Below, in pieces: positions 1-8,075 of a DNA stretch of 28,587 nt. The notes beneath the pieces are model-generated. The model saw nothing but the letters and a program-made list of their open reading frames with translations. It was not told the origin of the DNA and ran no database searches. The stretch covers positions 1 to 28,587 of the forward strand of contig CAWUIO010000085.1 of assembly GCA_963922455.1 (NCBI GenBank), in the 5' to 3' direction. Position numbers and translations under genes: made by a program. Positions within the stretch are counted from its first letter, which is position 1. Each line of letters begins with the position of its first letter. The stretch comes from CAWUIO01 sp963922455. Lineage in GTDB: Bacteria > Bacteroidota > Bacteroidia > Cytophagales > Microscillaceae.

Positions 1-46
1 CCTCAGATTATGTCATTGCAAAGACTTGTGCGCCTGCGCATACCCC

Positions 47-169
47 GTTAGGGATTGAACGGCTTGTTTGAGCCCGCTGTTGCTTGCGGGTTGGCCGGCG
101 AGTAGTGACAGCCCGACCCGCGTGGCTCCCTAGGTCACTCGGGCCAGGGCTCTTTCACACGCGGGGAAG
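47..169 (+). repeat. Dispersed repeat family A, copy 1 (interrupted by MITE)
   Basis: GC-rich repeat shared with 2168-2290, 7877-8007 (minus) and 28431-28560 (minus). Shared blocks in order are GTTAGGGATTGAACGG, the CTTGTTTGAGCCCGC block, GGCCGGCGAGTAGTGACAG, CCCGACCCGCGTG and a closing CACGCGGGG arm. The CCCGCGTG and CACGCGGG arms pair perfectly. The usual end, AAGCCCC, is split here: AAG lies at 167-169 and CCCC at 519-522, because a 344-bp element sits in between. No gene is seen in 1-46. Confidence 0.85.
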
Positions 170-518
170 CCTAGGCTGCTCAAAAGATTTTAACTATTTT
201 AAAATAGTTCGGTGAAAAATCAGCCTACTAGACTATTGAAAGCTTGTTTTTAATTGATAAGCGGCTTTTTTGTTGTGTAAAATAGTTTCTTGACACACTT
301 TTTAAAACATTGATTTTCAATAAATTAGGCTAACACCCTGCTTTTATTGTATGTAAATTATTTTTATAAAACTTACATGCTTTTTTTATTGCAATAAGTA
401 TAATAATTCAATATCCGCACATAACATTACACGTAAATCACCTCAAAATTGTAACAAAGGGTTTTTGGTTAAATTTTTGGGTCGAAAAATTATCAACTTT
501 TGAGCAGCCTAGGGGAAG
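165..518. mobile_element. MITE-like element with 17-bp TIRs and 5-bp TSD
   Basis: CCTAGGCTGCTCAAAAG at 170-186 is repeated as its exact reverse complement at 497-513. Immediately outside these ends lies the direct repeat GGAAG (165-169 and 514-518), as expected for a target-site duplication. The 344-bp interior is AT-rich, has no plausible ORF, and contains a perfect AACTATTTT/AAAATAGTT palindrome at 192-209. Removing the element and one GGAAG restores a normal family A repeat end. It would need a transposase from elsewhere in the genome. I cannot assign it to an IS family from the ends alone. Confidence 0.75.
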
Positions 519-670
519 CCCCTAATTTCATACCCCAGATTTGGTCAGTTAAAGTCCTAAAATGCTCACTTCGCCTTTTTAGGCGGTATTTTTCGCATCC
601 ATTTCCCCCACCTTTGGGTAAACCAATACTGTAAGTCAATCACTTAAAGTATTAACCCATACAAAAACCC

Positions 671-1420
671 ATGAAGAGACCTGAAGTATTCCGTTCACAA
701 TTTTTCGTAATTATCACGCTCATGGCCACCAGTTTTGCCACTACTTCGTGTAGTGAAGAGGAAGTAGACCCGGTAGTGATTACCGTAGACGATGCAGCCG
801 AGCTCGTAGCATTTTCCATGGCCAATCGTACCTATGGTACCGTGTACAACCTGAACTATGTCGCCGAAGAAGTCACCGAGTCTATCTTTTGTAATGAAGT
901 AGAAAGTAGGGACGAATCCTTTTCTGAGGACTCACGCGATGGAGAGATTACGGTCACCCTGGATATTTCCGAAAGTTATACCCGAAGCTGCGATCCCGAA
1001 GATGTGGTACAGTACAGCTTTATGCAAAGCCAGTCCTTAACTTCTATCCGATTTGATAGAGAACAAACAGTAGACGGCACGTGGTTTATCACGGCCACTC
1101 AAGGCAGTTTTGATATTGCTACGTACAATGGCCCCTATACTTCGCAAGGCGAGTGGACCTATAATTTGGAAGATGATCATACGGATCAAATCACCTATAA
1201 CACCACTATGATGGATGTCACCTACGATGGCAGTCTCGAGCGAATCACAGGAGGGAGTGCCACCTTTAGCCTGGAGGGCAAGAGTACGGTCTACGAGGAC
1301 TATCTCTACACCGGGGATATTGAATTTTTAGGAAGTGATCTCTCCATCATTACCTTTTCCTCTGGGGAGCAATATGAGCTAAACCTGGAAACCGGGGAAA
1401 TCACCCCCCTTGAATCCTAA
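671..1420 (+). CDS. Acidic surface lipoprotein of unknown function
   Basis: This 249-aa protein starts with a type II signal peptide: basic residues at 2-8, a hydrophobic stretch at about 11-23, and lipobox Thr-Thr-Ser-Cys with the lipidated Cys at 27. The next residues, Ser-Glu-Glu-Glu-Val-Asp, resemble the acidic lipoprotein export signals known from Bacteroidota, so exposure on the cell surface is likely (inference). The mature part is acidic, rich in Thr/Ser/Tyr and looks all-beta, with no enzyme motif I recognise. One Cys pair (about residues 74 and 107) could form a disulfide. The gene stands alone: non-coding DNA lies upstream and a strong terminator follows at 1458-1491. No clear Shine-Dalgarno precedes the ATG. 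Family unknown. Confidence 0.8.
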   Translation: MKRPEVFRSQFFVIITLMATSFATTSCSEEEVDPVVITVDDAAELVAFSMANRTYGTVYNLNYVAEEVTESIFCNEVESRDESFSEDSRDGEITVTLDISESYTRSCDPEDVVQYSFMQSQSLTSIRFDREQTVDGTWFITATQGSFDIATYNGPYTSQGEWTYNLEDDHTDQITYNTTMMDVTYDGSLERITGGSATFSLEGKSTVYEDYLYTGDIEFLGSDLSIITFSSGEQYELNLETGEITPLES

Positions 1421-1457
1421 GCGAAAAGATTTTTAAGAACTTCTATTTCCTGCGTTC

Positions 1458-1491
1458 AAAAAGGCCGAGAGATTTCTTTCGGCTTTTTTTT
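1458..1491. terminator. Intrinsic terminator, probably bidirectional
   Basis: A hairpin (GCCGAGAGA pairing with TCTTTCGGC, one G-T pair) is followed by eight T and preceded by five A, so it can terminate both the lipoprotein gene (+) and the convergent gene ending at 1541 (-). Confidence 0.85.
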
Positions 1492-1540
1492 GATTTGCCC
1501 TAGGTTCTGCATTTATTTTTCTTGTATCAAAAAAATGGTG

Positions 1541-2071
1541 CTAAGAAGCTTTGTTAACTTTTTCTTTTATTTTCTCAGAAAAAGCTAATAGTATAGAGGA
1601 GTCTCTCATAGCATTAGCCAGGTTGAGTAATCCATTTTTTAGAGATTTTTTTAAAGTATTGAGCTTTTCCTTATCGTCTGGATCTGATTTTTTTTTGTCA
1701 TAGATTAAATCTTTGATCCCAACCATCGCTACTGAAATCTCCTTACTTTCGCAAGTGGGCAGTTCACTCCAATATAACTCCCAGAATCGTTTGTAGGAAG
1801 TTAAGAACTCTTGGGACTGAATGTCATCTTCTAGTACCAGCACCGAAACTACTTTAAGTGTTTCGGTGTACAGGGTATTTTGGTATTCCCAAAAACCTTT
1901 TAAGTTCTCGAGTAAAAACTGATACTCTTTTTGTTCAATTTCCTTTTTTTTATTTTGAATACTCAAGTACCAATTACCCAATACCCCTATAACGGTTACT
2001 AATAGAGTGATTGCTCCGGAGATAATAGCTATTTCTATTTTCATCTTACTTATCAGGTTAACCCCAACCAT
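1541..2071 (-). CDS. Small single-helix membrane protein, unknown
   Basis: A 176-aa protein with one N-terminal transmembrane helix (about residues 14-36), then a Lys/Glu-rich segment at about 40-50 and a helical cytoplasmic-looking domain rich in Trp, Tyr and Lys. I do not recognise the family. The start is uncertain: the ATG at 2071 gives the longest frame, but a second ATG at 2044 (MKIEIAI) puts the membrane anchor right at the N-terminus and may be the true start, giving 167 aa. Neither has a convincing Shine-Dalgarno. Codon use is more AT-rich and lysine-rich than in the neighbours, which could mean recent acquisition, but this is weak evidence. It converges on the lipoprotein gene and shares its terminator. 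Confidence 0.65.
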   Translation of the reverse strand: MVGVNLISKMKIEIAIISGAITLLVTVIGVLGNWYLSIQNKKKEIEQKEYQFLLENLKGFWEYQNTLYTETLKVVSVLVLEDDIQSQEFLTSYKRFWELYWSELPTCESKEISVAMVGIKDLIYDKKKSDPDDKEKLNTLKKSLKNGLLNLANAMRDSSILLAFSEKIKEKVNKAS

Positions 2072-2167
2072 ATAAATATATAAAAATAATCGGCTTAGGG
2101 ATTTTCCTCCTCTATTTTGCCACGAAAGCTCTTCATTCCAGTTAAAAAAAATCTCGAAACAAATATA

Positions 2168-2290
2168 TAAGGAATGGAAGGCCTGTTTGAGCCCGCCGCT
2201 GGCCGTGGGGGGGCCGACGAGTAGTGACAGCCCGACCGGCTAGGCAAGACACTTCACGTGGGGCAGCTTGTCCCCTAGCCGTGAAGCCCC
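2168..2290 (+). repeat. Dispersed repeat family A, copy 2
   Basis: It shares GGCCTGTTTGAGCCCGCC and GACGAGTAGTGACAGCCCG with the other copies. The terminal stem here is CGGCTAGG/CCTAGCCG instead of CCCGCGCC/GGCGCGGG. The sequence changed but pairing was kept. It ends with the usual AAGCCCC at 2284-2290 and lies between the 5' end of the small membrane protein gene and the terminator of pckA, antisense to pckA. Confidence 0.85.
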
Positions 2291-2328
2291 AAAAATAAAA
2301 AAACCGCTGCCCCAAAGCTTGGGGCAGC
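2291..2328 (-). terminator. Intrinsic terminator of pckA
   Basis: On the minus strand, GCTGCCCCA pairs perfectly with TGGGGCAGC (2306-2314 with 2320-2328, 5-nt loop) and is followed by a T-rich run (A-rich at 2291-2303 on the plus strand). It lies 33 nt beyond the pckA stop codon. Confidence 0.9.
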
Positions 2329-2360
2329 AGGTAAAAGTAAAAAAAATAAAAAATACGCTT

Positions 2361-3983
2361 CTAGACGTGCTCATTCAATTGATGGTGCTCATCAATCAGG
2401 GGCCCTCCCTGAATGATCTGCTCCGAAGCTTGACTGATAAATTTGTCAAAGTTGACGTGAAAGTAATGGGCCAACTGGATGGATTTACTCACGTAAGCTC
2501 CCTTCTGCAACCAAGTATTCATGGGGTCTAGTAGCTCCGTAGGTACTCCTGGACACTCCTTCGGCATAAATAGCCCGAAAATAGGGTGTTGCTCATATTC
2601 CACATCTTTAAGCTTTCCTTGTAAAATAGCACTAATCATGGCCCGGGTGTAGCGCAATTTGATGCGAGAACCTACCCCATACGGTCCACCACTCCAGCCC
2701 GTATTGATCAACCAGACATCCACGCCTGCTTCGGTCATTTTTTGACTGAGCATTTCGGCGTATACCGTGGGGTGGAGTGGCATAAAGGGCTCTCCAAAAC
2801 AAGCCGAAAAAGACGGTACAGGCTCGTTAATCCCTGCCTCGGTACCGGCAACTTTGGCCGTATACCCCGAAATAAAATGATAGGCAGCCTGTCCCGGGGT
2901 CAATTTTGATACGGGGGGCAGTACCCCAAAAGCATCGCAGGTCAGGAAGAAAATATTTGTCGGGTTCTGGGCAAAAGAGGGCACCTGAATATTGTCAATA
3001 TGATCTATAGGATAGCTGACGCGGGTGTTTTGGGTAATGCTGCTATTGGCATAATCTACTTCTTGGCTTCCTTCTTTAAAGACCACATTTTCCAGTAAGG
3101 CCCCAGGACGTATGGCCCGGTAAATATCCGGTTCTTTTTCCTCAGTCAAGTCAATAACCTTGGCGTAGCAGCCTCCTTCAAAATTGAAGATGGTATTGTC
3201 GGCCGTCCACCCGTGCTCATCGTCTCCAATAAGTTTGCGATCGGGGTCGGCAGATAAGGTTGTTTTACCCGTTCCGGACAATCCGAAGAAAATGGCGGTG
3301 TCGCCCTCCTCGCCTACATTGGCCGAGCAGTGCATCGGGAGCACTTTACGCTCTAAGGGGAGTATCATGTTGAGCGCGGAGAATATTCCCTTTTTCATCT
3401 CCCCGGTATAGGCTGAGCCGGCTACCAAGGCAATTTTCCGGGTAAAGTTGATGATGGAGAAGTTTCCTTGACGGATGCCATATTTTTCGGGGGTATCGGT
3501 AGTATACCCGGGGGCATCGAGTACCAGCCAGTCTTCTTCAAAATTGTTCAGCTTATCTTCGTCTAAGCGCAGGAACATATTGATGATAAACAAATTAGAC
3601 CAAGGGTATTCCGTAATGGTTCTTACATTGAGGCGATACGCTGGGGCAGCCCCTACATAGGCGTCTCGGGCATACAGTTCTTTGCCCGATAAATACCTTA
3701 CTACTTCCTGGTATAGCAAGTCAAAGTTTTCGGGAGAGATCGGCTTGTTAATCCTTCCCCAGTTGACTTGATCCCGGGTGTAGTCATCTTGTACCAAGAA
3801 GCGATCTTGGGGAGAACGACCGGTAAACGTTCCGGTATTGATGGCTAGGGTGCCATTTTCAGTTTCGCGGCCCATTCCTTTGTCCAGGGTAATTTTCTGG
3901 AGCTCTTCGGAGGACAGGTTCCAGTGGGCGGTGACATTTTCTAAGCCATAGCGCGACAAATCGACATTGGTGCTGATAATCAT
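2361..3983 (-). CDS. pckA: Phosphoenolpyruvate carboxykinase (ATP)
   Basis: PckA converts oxaloacetate and ATP to phosphoenolpyruvate, ADP and CO2 in the cytosol, the committed step of gluconeogenesis from TCA-cycle intermediates. The 540-aa length is normal for the ATP-dependent family (EC 4.1.1.49). Visible motifs: GRSPQDRF at 55-62 (substrate-binding arginine), MKKG at 196-199 and MHCSAN at 217-222 (metal and substrate ligands), the P-loop GLSGTGKTT at 234-242, and kinase-2 motif LIGDDEHGW at 251-259. All look intact. The ATG at 3983 has no Shine-Dalgarno but starts a normal family N-terminus. It is divergent from an SLC13-type transporter across 219 bp, fitting growth on organic acids (inference), and has its own terminator. 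Confidence 0.97.
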   Translation of the reverse strand: MIISTNVDLSRYGLENVTAHWNLSSEELQKITLDKGMGRETENGTLAINTGTFTGRSPQDRFLVQDDYTRDQVNWGRINKPISPENFDLLYQEVVRYLSGKELYARDAYVGAAPAYRLNVRTITEYPWSNLFIINMFLRLDEDKLNNFEEDWLVLDAPGYTTDTPEKYGIRQGNFSIINFTRKIALVAGSAYTGEMKKGIFSALNMILPLERKVLPMHCSANVGEEGDTAIFFGLSGTGKTTLSADPDRKLIGDDEHGWTADNTIFNFEGGCYAKVIDLTEEKEPDIYRAIRPGALLENVVFKEGSQEVDYANSSITQNTRVSYPIDHIDNIQVPSFAQNPTNIFFLTCDAFGVLPPVSKLTPGQAAYHFISGYTAKVAGTEAGINEPVPSFSACFGEPFMPLHPTVYAEMLSQKMTEAGVDVWLINTGWSGGPYGVGSRIKLRYTRAMISAILQGKLKDVEYEQHPIFGLFMPKECPGVPTELLDPMNTWLQKGAYVSKSIQLAHYFHVNFDKFISQASEQIIQGGPLIDEHHQLNEHV

Positions 3984-4202
3984 AATTATAAGGTTTTCAG
4001 TTAAAAAGACCTAGTAAACACAATTCTAAACAGTAATAAATTTATAATCAGGCACTTATAATTATTTCAATAGGTTCTCACATCCAGGGTATTGCTAGTA
4101 TATAGCTCAGGTCAAATCTTCCTTTGATTTATTCAATACTTGTTTGGAAGATTATCTCCATATTAGCTATCAGCTAAATTATGGTATTTAATCGCTACAA
4201 AA

Positions 4203-6038
4203 ATGATATTGATCATTTTGGGCCTTACAGTGGCCTTATTTATTTGGGGAAAATTTGCCCCTGACATTGTGGCTCTCCTGTGTATGCTGAGTTTATACCT
4301 TACGGGTATCCTGGACTTAAGCGAAACCCTAAGCGGGTTTAGCAACCCCACCGTAATTTTGATTGGGGCCCTGTTTATTATCGGCGAGGGATTGGCTCAA
4401 ACGGGCTGGACCGCCCTGGTTGGGCAAAAATTGATTCAGTGGTCGAGGGGCAGCATCCAGAAACTCCTTATGTACCTTACCTTGGGAGCCGGGGTCTTGT
4501 CAGGATTTGTGAGTAATACCGGTACCGTGGCCACCCTACTCCCGGTGAGTATCGGCGCAGCCTGGAATATTGGGACTTTTCCCTCGAAATTATTAATCCC
4601 CACGGCCTTTGGTTCTAATACGGGGGGCCTTCTAACCCTAACTGGCACCCCACCCAATCTCATTGTGAGCCAAGCCCTAGAAGAGCAGGGCATCACCGCC
4701 TTCTCATTTTTTGAGTTTGGCTTGATCGGCCTTCCTTTGCTACTTATTACCCTTTTGTACTTCCGCTTTTTGGGTTTCGGCTGGCTGCCTAGCTACCAAA
4801 CTAAGAACCGTCCGGTGAATATGGAAACGGAAATGAGCCGTTGGGTAGAAACCTACCAAATTGATAAACAATATTGGCGCTTGCGCCTGCGCTCTTCTTC
4901 ACAATTGATCGGGACCCGCATGGCCGATTGGCCTTTTGAAGAAGAATATGACCTCCTTATCACCCGCTTAAAACGGAAAAATTCGTCTATCCCGCATCAA
5001 GAGCCTACCTTTCTTGATTTCCCCCCCCCTGAAACCCGCTTTAAGCACTCAGATATTATCACAGTAAAGTGTGATGATGCCGAAGCCATCCACCGGCTCA
5101 TGCTCAAGTTTAATTTGACTTTGCAAGCCATTCATTCGGTAGAAGAAGCCTTCGAGGATCAATTGATCAGCCAAGAATTGGGGATTATCGAGGTGATCGT
5201 AGTGCCCAAGTCTACTTTTGTAGGAAGTAGAATCAAGCTAGGTGAATACTTCCAGCGATTTGGCATTCAGTTTTTGGGAGCCTCCCGAAATAATAAAGCC
5301 CTCCAAGGCAAGGAAATCCTTGTAAGGGCCGGAGATGCCTTCCTGATCCGGGGTACGTGGAAAAACATAGAGGCCCTTACCGATTTGCACCAAGGCCTGG
5401 TGCTTTGTGGGAGTCCGGAGGGGATAGTCAAAAACGTGCCGACCTTGAACTTTAAATCGTATATTTCCTTATTTTCCCTAGGGTTCATGATTATGCTGAT
5501 GGTACTGAAAATAGTGCCCAGTGCCATAGCAGTTTTGATTAGTGCGGGCTTGGTGGTACTATCGGGCTGTATCCCGATGAATCATGTGTACAAACGGATT
5601 AGTTGGGGCAGTGTGATTATGATTGCGGGTATGATCCCCATGGGAAGGGCCTTGCAAAAAACCGGAATTGCCCAGATGGCCGCCGATACTTTGGTACAAA
5701 GCCTAGGGTCTGTACACCCCTTAATGATGTTGGGGGGTGTGTTTGTATTGACCAGCTTATTTAGTCAAGTCATCAATAACTCGGCTACTGCGGTCTTGAT
5801 GGCTCCCATTGCAATTTTGGCAGCTAGCTCCTTGGGTATATCCCCCAAGCCCTTTATGGTGGCGGTGGCCGTGAGTGCTTCCACGGCCTTTCTAACCCCG
5901 GTCGGGACTACTACCAACGCCATGGTGATGTCGGCGGGAGGGTACCAATTTAGCGACTATTTTAAAGTGGGCGCTCCCCTGCTTTTGCTATTTCTGGGGT
6001 TTAGTTTGGTACTTATTCCTTGGATATGGCCCTTTTAG
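4203..6038 (+). CDS. SLC13/DASS-type transporter with RCK_C-like domains
   Basis: A 611-aa inner-membrane transporter. Two hydrophobic halves (about 1-195 and 420-611) flank a soluble part at about 205-410 that looks like two TrkA-C/RCK_C domains. Each half carries a family signature: SNTGTVATLLP (104-114) with TLTGTPPN (145-152), and NNSATAVLMAPIA (525-537) with TPVGTTTN (565-572); these re-entrant motifs bind Na+ and substrate in the divalent anion:Na+ symporter family. Members carry dicarboxylates, citrate or sulfate; the one used here cannot be told from sequence, though the neighbouring pckA makes a C4-dicarboxylate plausible. The stop codon overlaps a small hairpin (AGGGCT 6037-6042 with AGCCCT 6052-6057) lacking a T tract, at best a weak terminator. 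Confidence 0.88.
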   Translation: MILIILGLTVALFIWGKFAPDIVALLCMLSLYLTGILDLSETLSGFSNPTVILIGALFIIGEGLAQTGWTALVGQKLIQWSRGSIQKLLMYLTLGAGVLSGFVSNTGTVATLLPVSIGAAWNIGTFPSKLLIPTAFGSNTGGLLTLTGTPPNLIVSQALEEQGITAFSFFEFGLIGLPLLLITLLYFRFLGFGWLPSYQTKNRPVNMETEMSRWVETYQIDKQYWRLRLRSSSQLIGTRMADWPFEEEYDLLITRLKRKNSSIPHQEPTFLDFPPPETRFKHSDIITVKCDDAEAIHRLMLKFNLTLQAIHSVEEAFEDQLISQELGIIEVIVVPKSTFVGSRIKLGEYFQRFGIQFLGASRNNKALQGKEILVRAGDAFLIRGTWKNIEALTDLHQGLVLCGSPEGIVKNVPTLNFKSYISLFSLGFMIMLMVLKIVPSAIAVLISAGLVVLSGCIPMNHVYKRISWGSVIMIAGMIPMGRALQKTGIAQMAADTLVQSLGSVHPLMMLGGVFVLTSLFSQVINNSATAVLMAPIAILAASSLGISPKPFMVAVAVSASTAFLTPVGTTTNAMVMSAGGYQFSDYFKVGAPLLLLFLGFSLVLIPWIWPF

Positions 6039-6116
6039 GGCTTTGATCGAGAGCCCTTAATCTACTTATTGGCAAAAAGATCATTTGAAGGAAAGTAAAT
6101 AGGTAGTTTAGCTTGT

Positions 6117-7835
6117 TCATTGCCCGTACCGATATGGTATTTTTTTAGCCAGGAGCACCATGCCTCGGTAAACTTCCCATACCCCCAAAAAATCTAATTG
6201 TTTTGTGCCGACTATTTGATAGCCTTGCTTCTCATAAAAACGAATAGCATTGGGCTGCGATGCCATGGCCTCTAGCCAGATTTCATCAATTTCTCCCCGC
6301 ACTTGCTGTTCCAGCCATTTTAATACGCTACGGCCGATTCCTTTGCCTTGTACCGGGGGGGCAAGGTAAATTCGATGCAATTTAAGACAGGTATGGGCAC
6401 ACTCCTGGTAGAACACATGAAAATCGTACTTAAAAATCCCTACCGTTTCTTGCTGAAATTGAACAAAATAATAGCAAGAATCTGGCGTATTCAGATCTTG
6501 GGCCAAGCCTTCCCGCGAAAAACATGCTTGAAGATAGCGAGCCCCTCCATCTTGCCAATAATGACCATAAGCCGGAGGATAAATATTTTGCATTAATCGT
6601 AATAAGCGGCTATGGTCCTCAAGAACGATGGGCTCAAGGATTAAAGTCTCGTGAATTTTTTGATGGGCTTTGTCCAGGCGCATGGCAATATACTTAGGAG
6701 ATGCTGGTAGCTTCATATCTTGCATAACTTGCCGAAACAAATCCCAGATAGGCTCATCACTGTCCATCTGGGAGTTATCCAATTTCCAGAGTTTTCCGTG
6801 GTAACCTTTACGGATGCAGTCCAAAATCATCTGTTCTTTTAGGGCTTGGGTATACTGGCTGTTCATGCGGCTTTGCATTTGGGCTACCGTATAGCCCCTT
6901 TGCCGAAGCCGGGCTTCTTGCACCTCTCGAGTAGCACTGACCAAGATTACGTGATTGTTGGAGAGATAGCTCATTTGCGATTCGGAAACCAAGGCGGTGT
7001 CTAGAAGGATTAGTCCCTTTTTTCCGTACAACTCCCGGCGGAGCCGTAATAATAAGGGTTTGTAAAGTAAGGTATTGAAGCGGTCTAGCTCCACACGGGA
7101 ATCAAAAATGATCTTACCCAGTTCTTTGCGATTGATAAATCCATCTGCTTGAAGAATGTGCGCCCCGAGCCGATCTACTATTTCGGCTCGAAACTTTTTA
7201 TAAATAGGTGCTTCCAGCTCGCCCAAAATCTGGTGCCCAATCTTATCAATATCGATGACGTGCACTTCCACGCCCAGTGCCTTACCCATCTCCTTAAATT
7301 TTTGGCTCACGTACGATTTACCCATGCCAATCTCCCCGGTTACCGACAGGATGGTTTGTTGGGAGATTTTTTCTTCCAGTTTTTGTTTGACGCATAAAGG
7401 CACAAATTCATGGATGAGTCCTTGCTCGAGTTGCAAGGCTTTTACCGCGCCTGAACTGATGTGCATCAAGGCCTGTTTGGCCGGAAAATACACCGTATCA
7501 ATGGCTTGCTTTTGGCTCTCTCCTACTTGATGGAGCATCAATTCATAATTCAAATCTTCACTATTCCGGATACCCCGTACCACCGTTTTGATATCGTTTT
7601 CGTAGGCATAGTCTACCAACAAGCCTTGATAAGCAATCACCTCTACTTGGGGCAAAAATTTTAAAGATTCTTCCGCAATTTTCCTACGCTCTTCTTGGGC
7701 AAAAAAATATTTCTTGGCTGGGTTTACGCCAATGCCCACTAGCAATTCTCCAAAAATGTTTAGGGCCCTTTGGATAATATCTATATGACCATAGGTAATC
7801 GGGTCGCCGGAAAATCCATAAATTGCTTTTTTCAT
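6117..7835 (-). CDS. CoaD-CoaE-GNAT three-domain fusion
   Basis: One 572-aa reading frame joins three enzyme domains. Residues 1-155 resemble phosphopantetheine adenylyltransferase (CoaD): TYGH at 14-17, NPAKK near 38-42, VRGIRNSEDLNYE at 86-98, HISSGAVKAL at 125-134. Residues 160-375 resemble dephospho-CoA kinase (CoaE): Walker A GEIGMGKS at 167-174, VIDIDKIGH at 193-201, DGFINRKELGKIIF at 231-244. Residues 395-565 are a GNAT acetyltransferase with acetyl-CoA loop QGKGIG at 496-501 and NAIRFYEKQGY at 529-539. The first two would do the last two steps of CoA synthesis; the third would use acetyl-CoA. Several signatures are altered: the usual GSFDP reads FSGDP, the VR of ISSTxVR is VK, and the CoaE PLL-E region reads ALVSE. 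It may therefore be a specialised paralogue. No frameshift is needed. Confidence 0.85.
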   Translation of the reverse strand: MKKAIYGFSGDPITYGHIDIIQRALNIFGELLVGIGVNPAKKYFFAQEERRKIAEESLKFLPQVEVIAYQGLLVDYAYENDIKTVVRGIRNSEDLNYELMLHQVGESQKQAIDTVYFPAKQALMHISSGAVKALQLEQGLIHEFVPLCVKQKLEEKISQQTILSVTGEIGMGKSYVSQKFKEMGKALGVEVHVIDIDKIGHQILGELEAPIYKKFRAEIVDRLGAHILQADGFINRKELGKIIFDSRVELDRFNTLLYKPLLLRLRRELYGKKGLILLDTALVSESQMSYLSNNHVILVSATREVQEARLRQRGYTVAQMQSRMNSQYTQALKEQMILDCIRKGYHGKLWKLDNSQMDSDEPIWDLFRQVMQDMKLPASPKYIAMRLDKAHQKIHETLILEPIVLEDHSRLLRLMQNIYPPAYGHYWQDGGARYLQACFSREGLAQDLNTPDSCYYFVQFQQETVGIFKYDFHVFYQECAHTCLKLHRIYLAPPVQGKGIGRSVLKWLEQQVRGEIDEIWLEAMASQPNAIRFYEKQGYQIVGTKQLDFLGVWEVYRGMVLLAKKIPYRYGQ

Positions 7836-7876
7836 ACACGTATTTTAAGGCTTGCGGCCAAGCATGCCAAGATATA

Positions 7877-8007
7877 GGGGCTTACCCGCGCCAATGCCCC
7901 CTTTGGCCTCTTGACCGAAACTGCTGGCGCGGGTCGGGCTATCACTACTCGCTGCCTTTCCCCGCCGGGCCTACACGAGCTCAAACAGGCCGTTCTATCC
8001 CTAAGCC
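7877..8007 (-). repeat. Dispersed repeat family A, copy 3
   Basis: Read on the minus strand it begins GGCTTAGGGATAGAACGG, continues with CCTGTTTGAGC and GCGAGTAGTGATAGCCCG, and ends with GGCGCGGGTAAGCCCC. ACCCGCGCC and GGCGCGGGT form the terminal stem. It lies between the VOC gene (stop side) and the start of the CoaD-CoaE-GNAT gene, only 42 nt from that start, so it would be part of a read-through leader. Confidence 0.88.
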
Positions 8008-8075
8008 ATTCTTTTTTAAGTCTGTACTCGTGTTTTTTTATGGGAAAGATCTATGAAATAGGGCCTTTCGGGTTT

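Noticed and set aside
572..585. CGCCT-TTTT-AGGCG hairpin before the lipoprotein gene
   Set aside because: Only a 4-5-bp stem with no proper T tract and no gene upstream in view to terminate.
2268..2531. Plus-strand 87-codon ORF over the pckA terminator
   Set aside because: It spans the end of a family A repeat, the terminator hairpin and the antisense of the pckA 3' end; not a credible gene.
47..8007. Family A repeats as a CRISPR array
   Set aside because: Copies are kilobases apart, in both orientations, with internal variable loops; no regular spacers and no cas genes.
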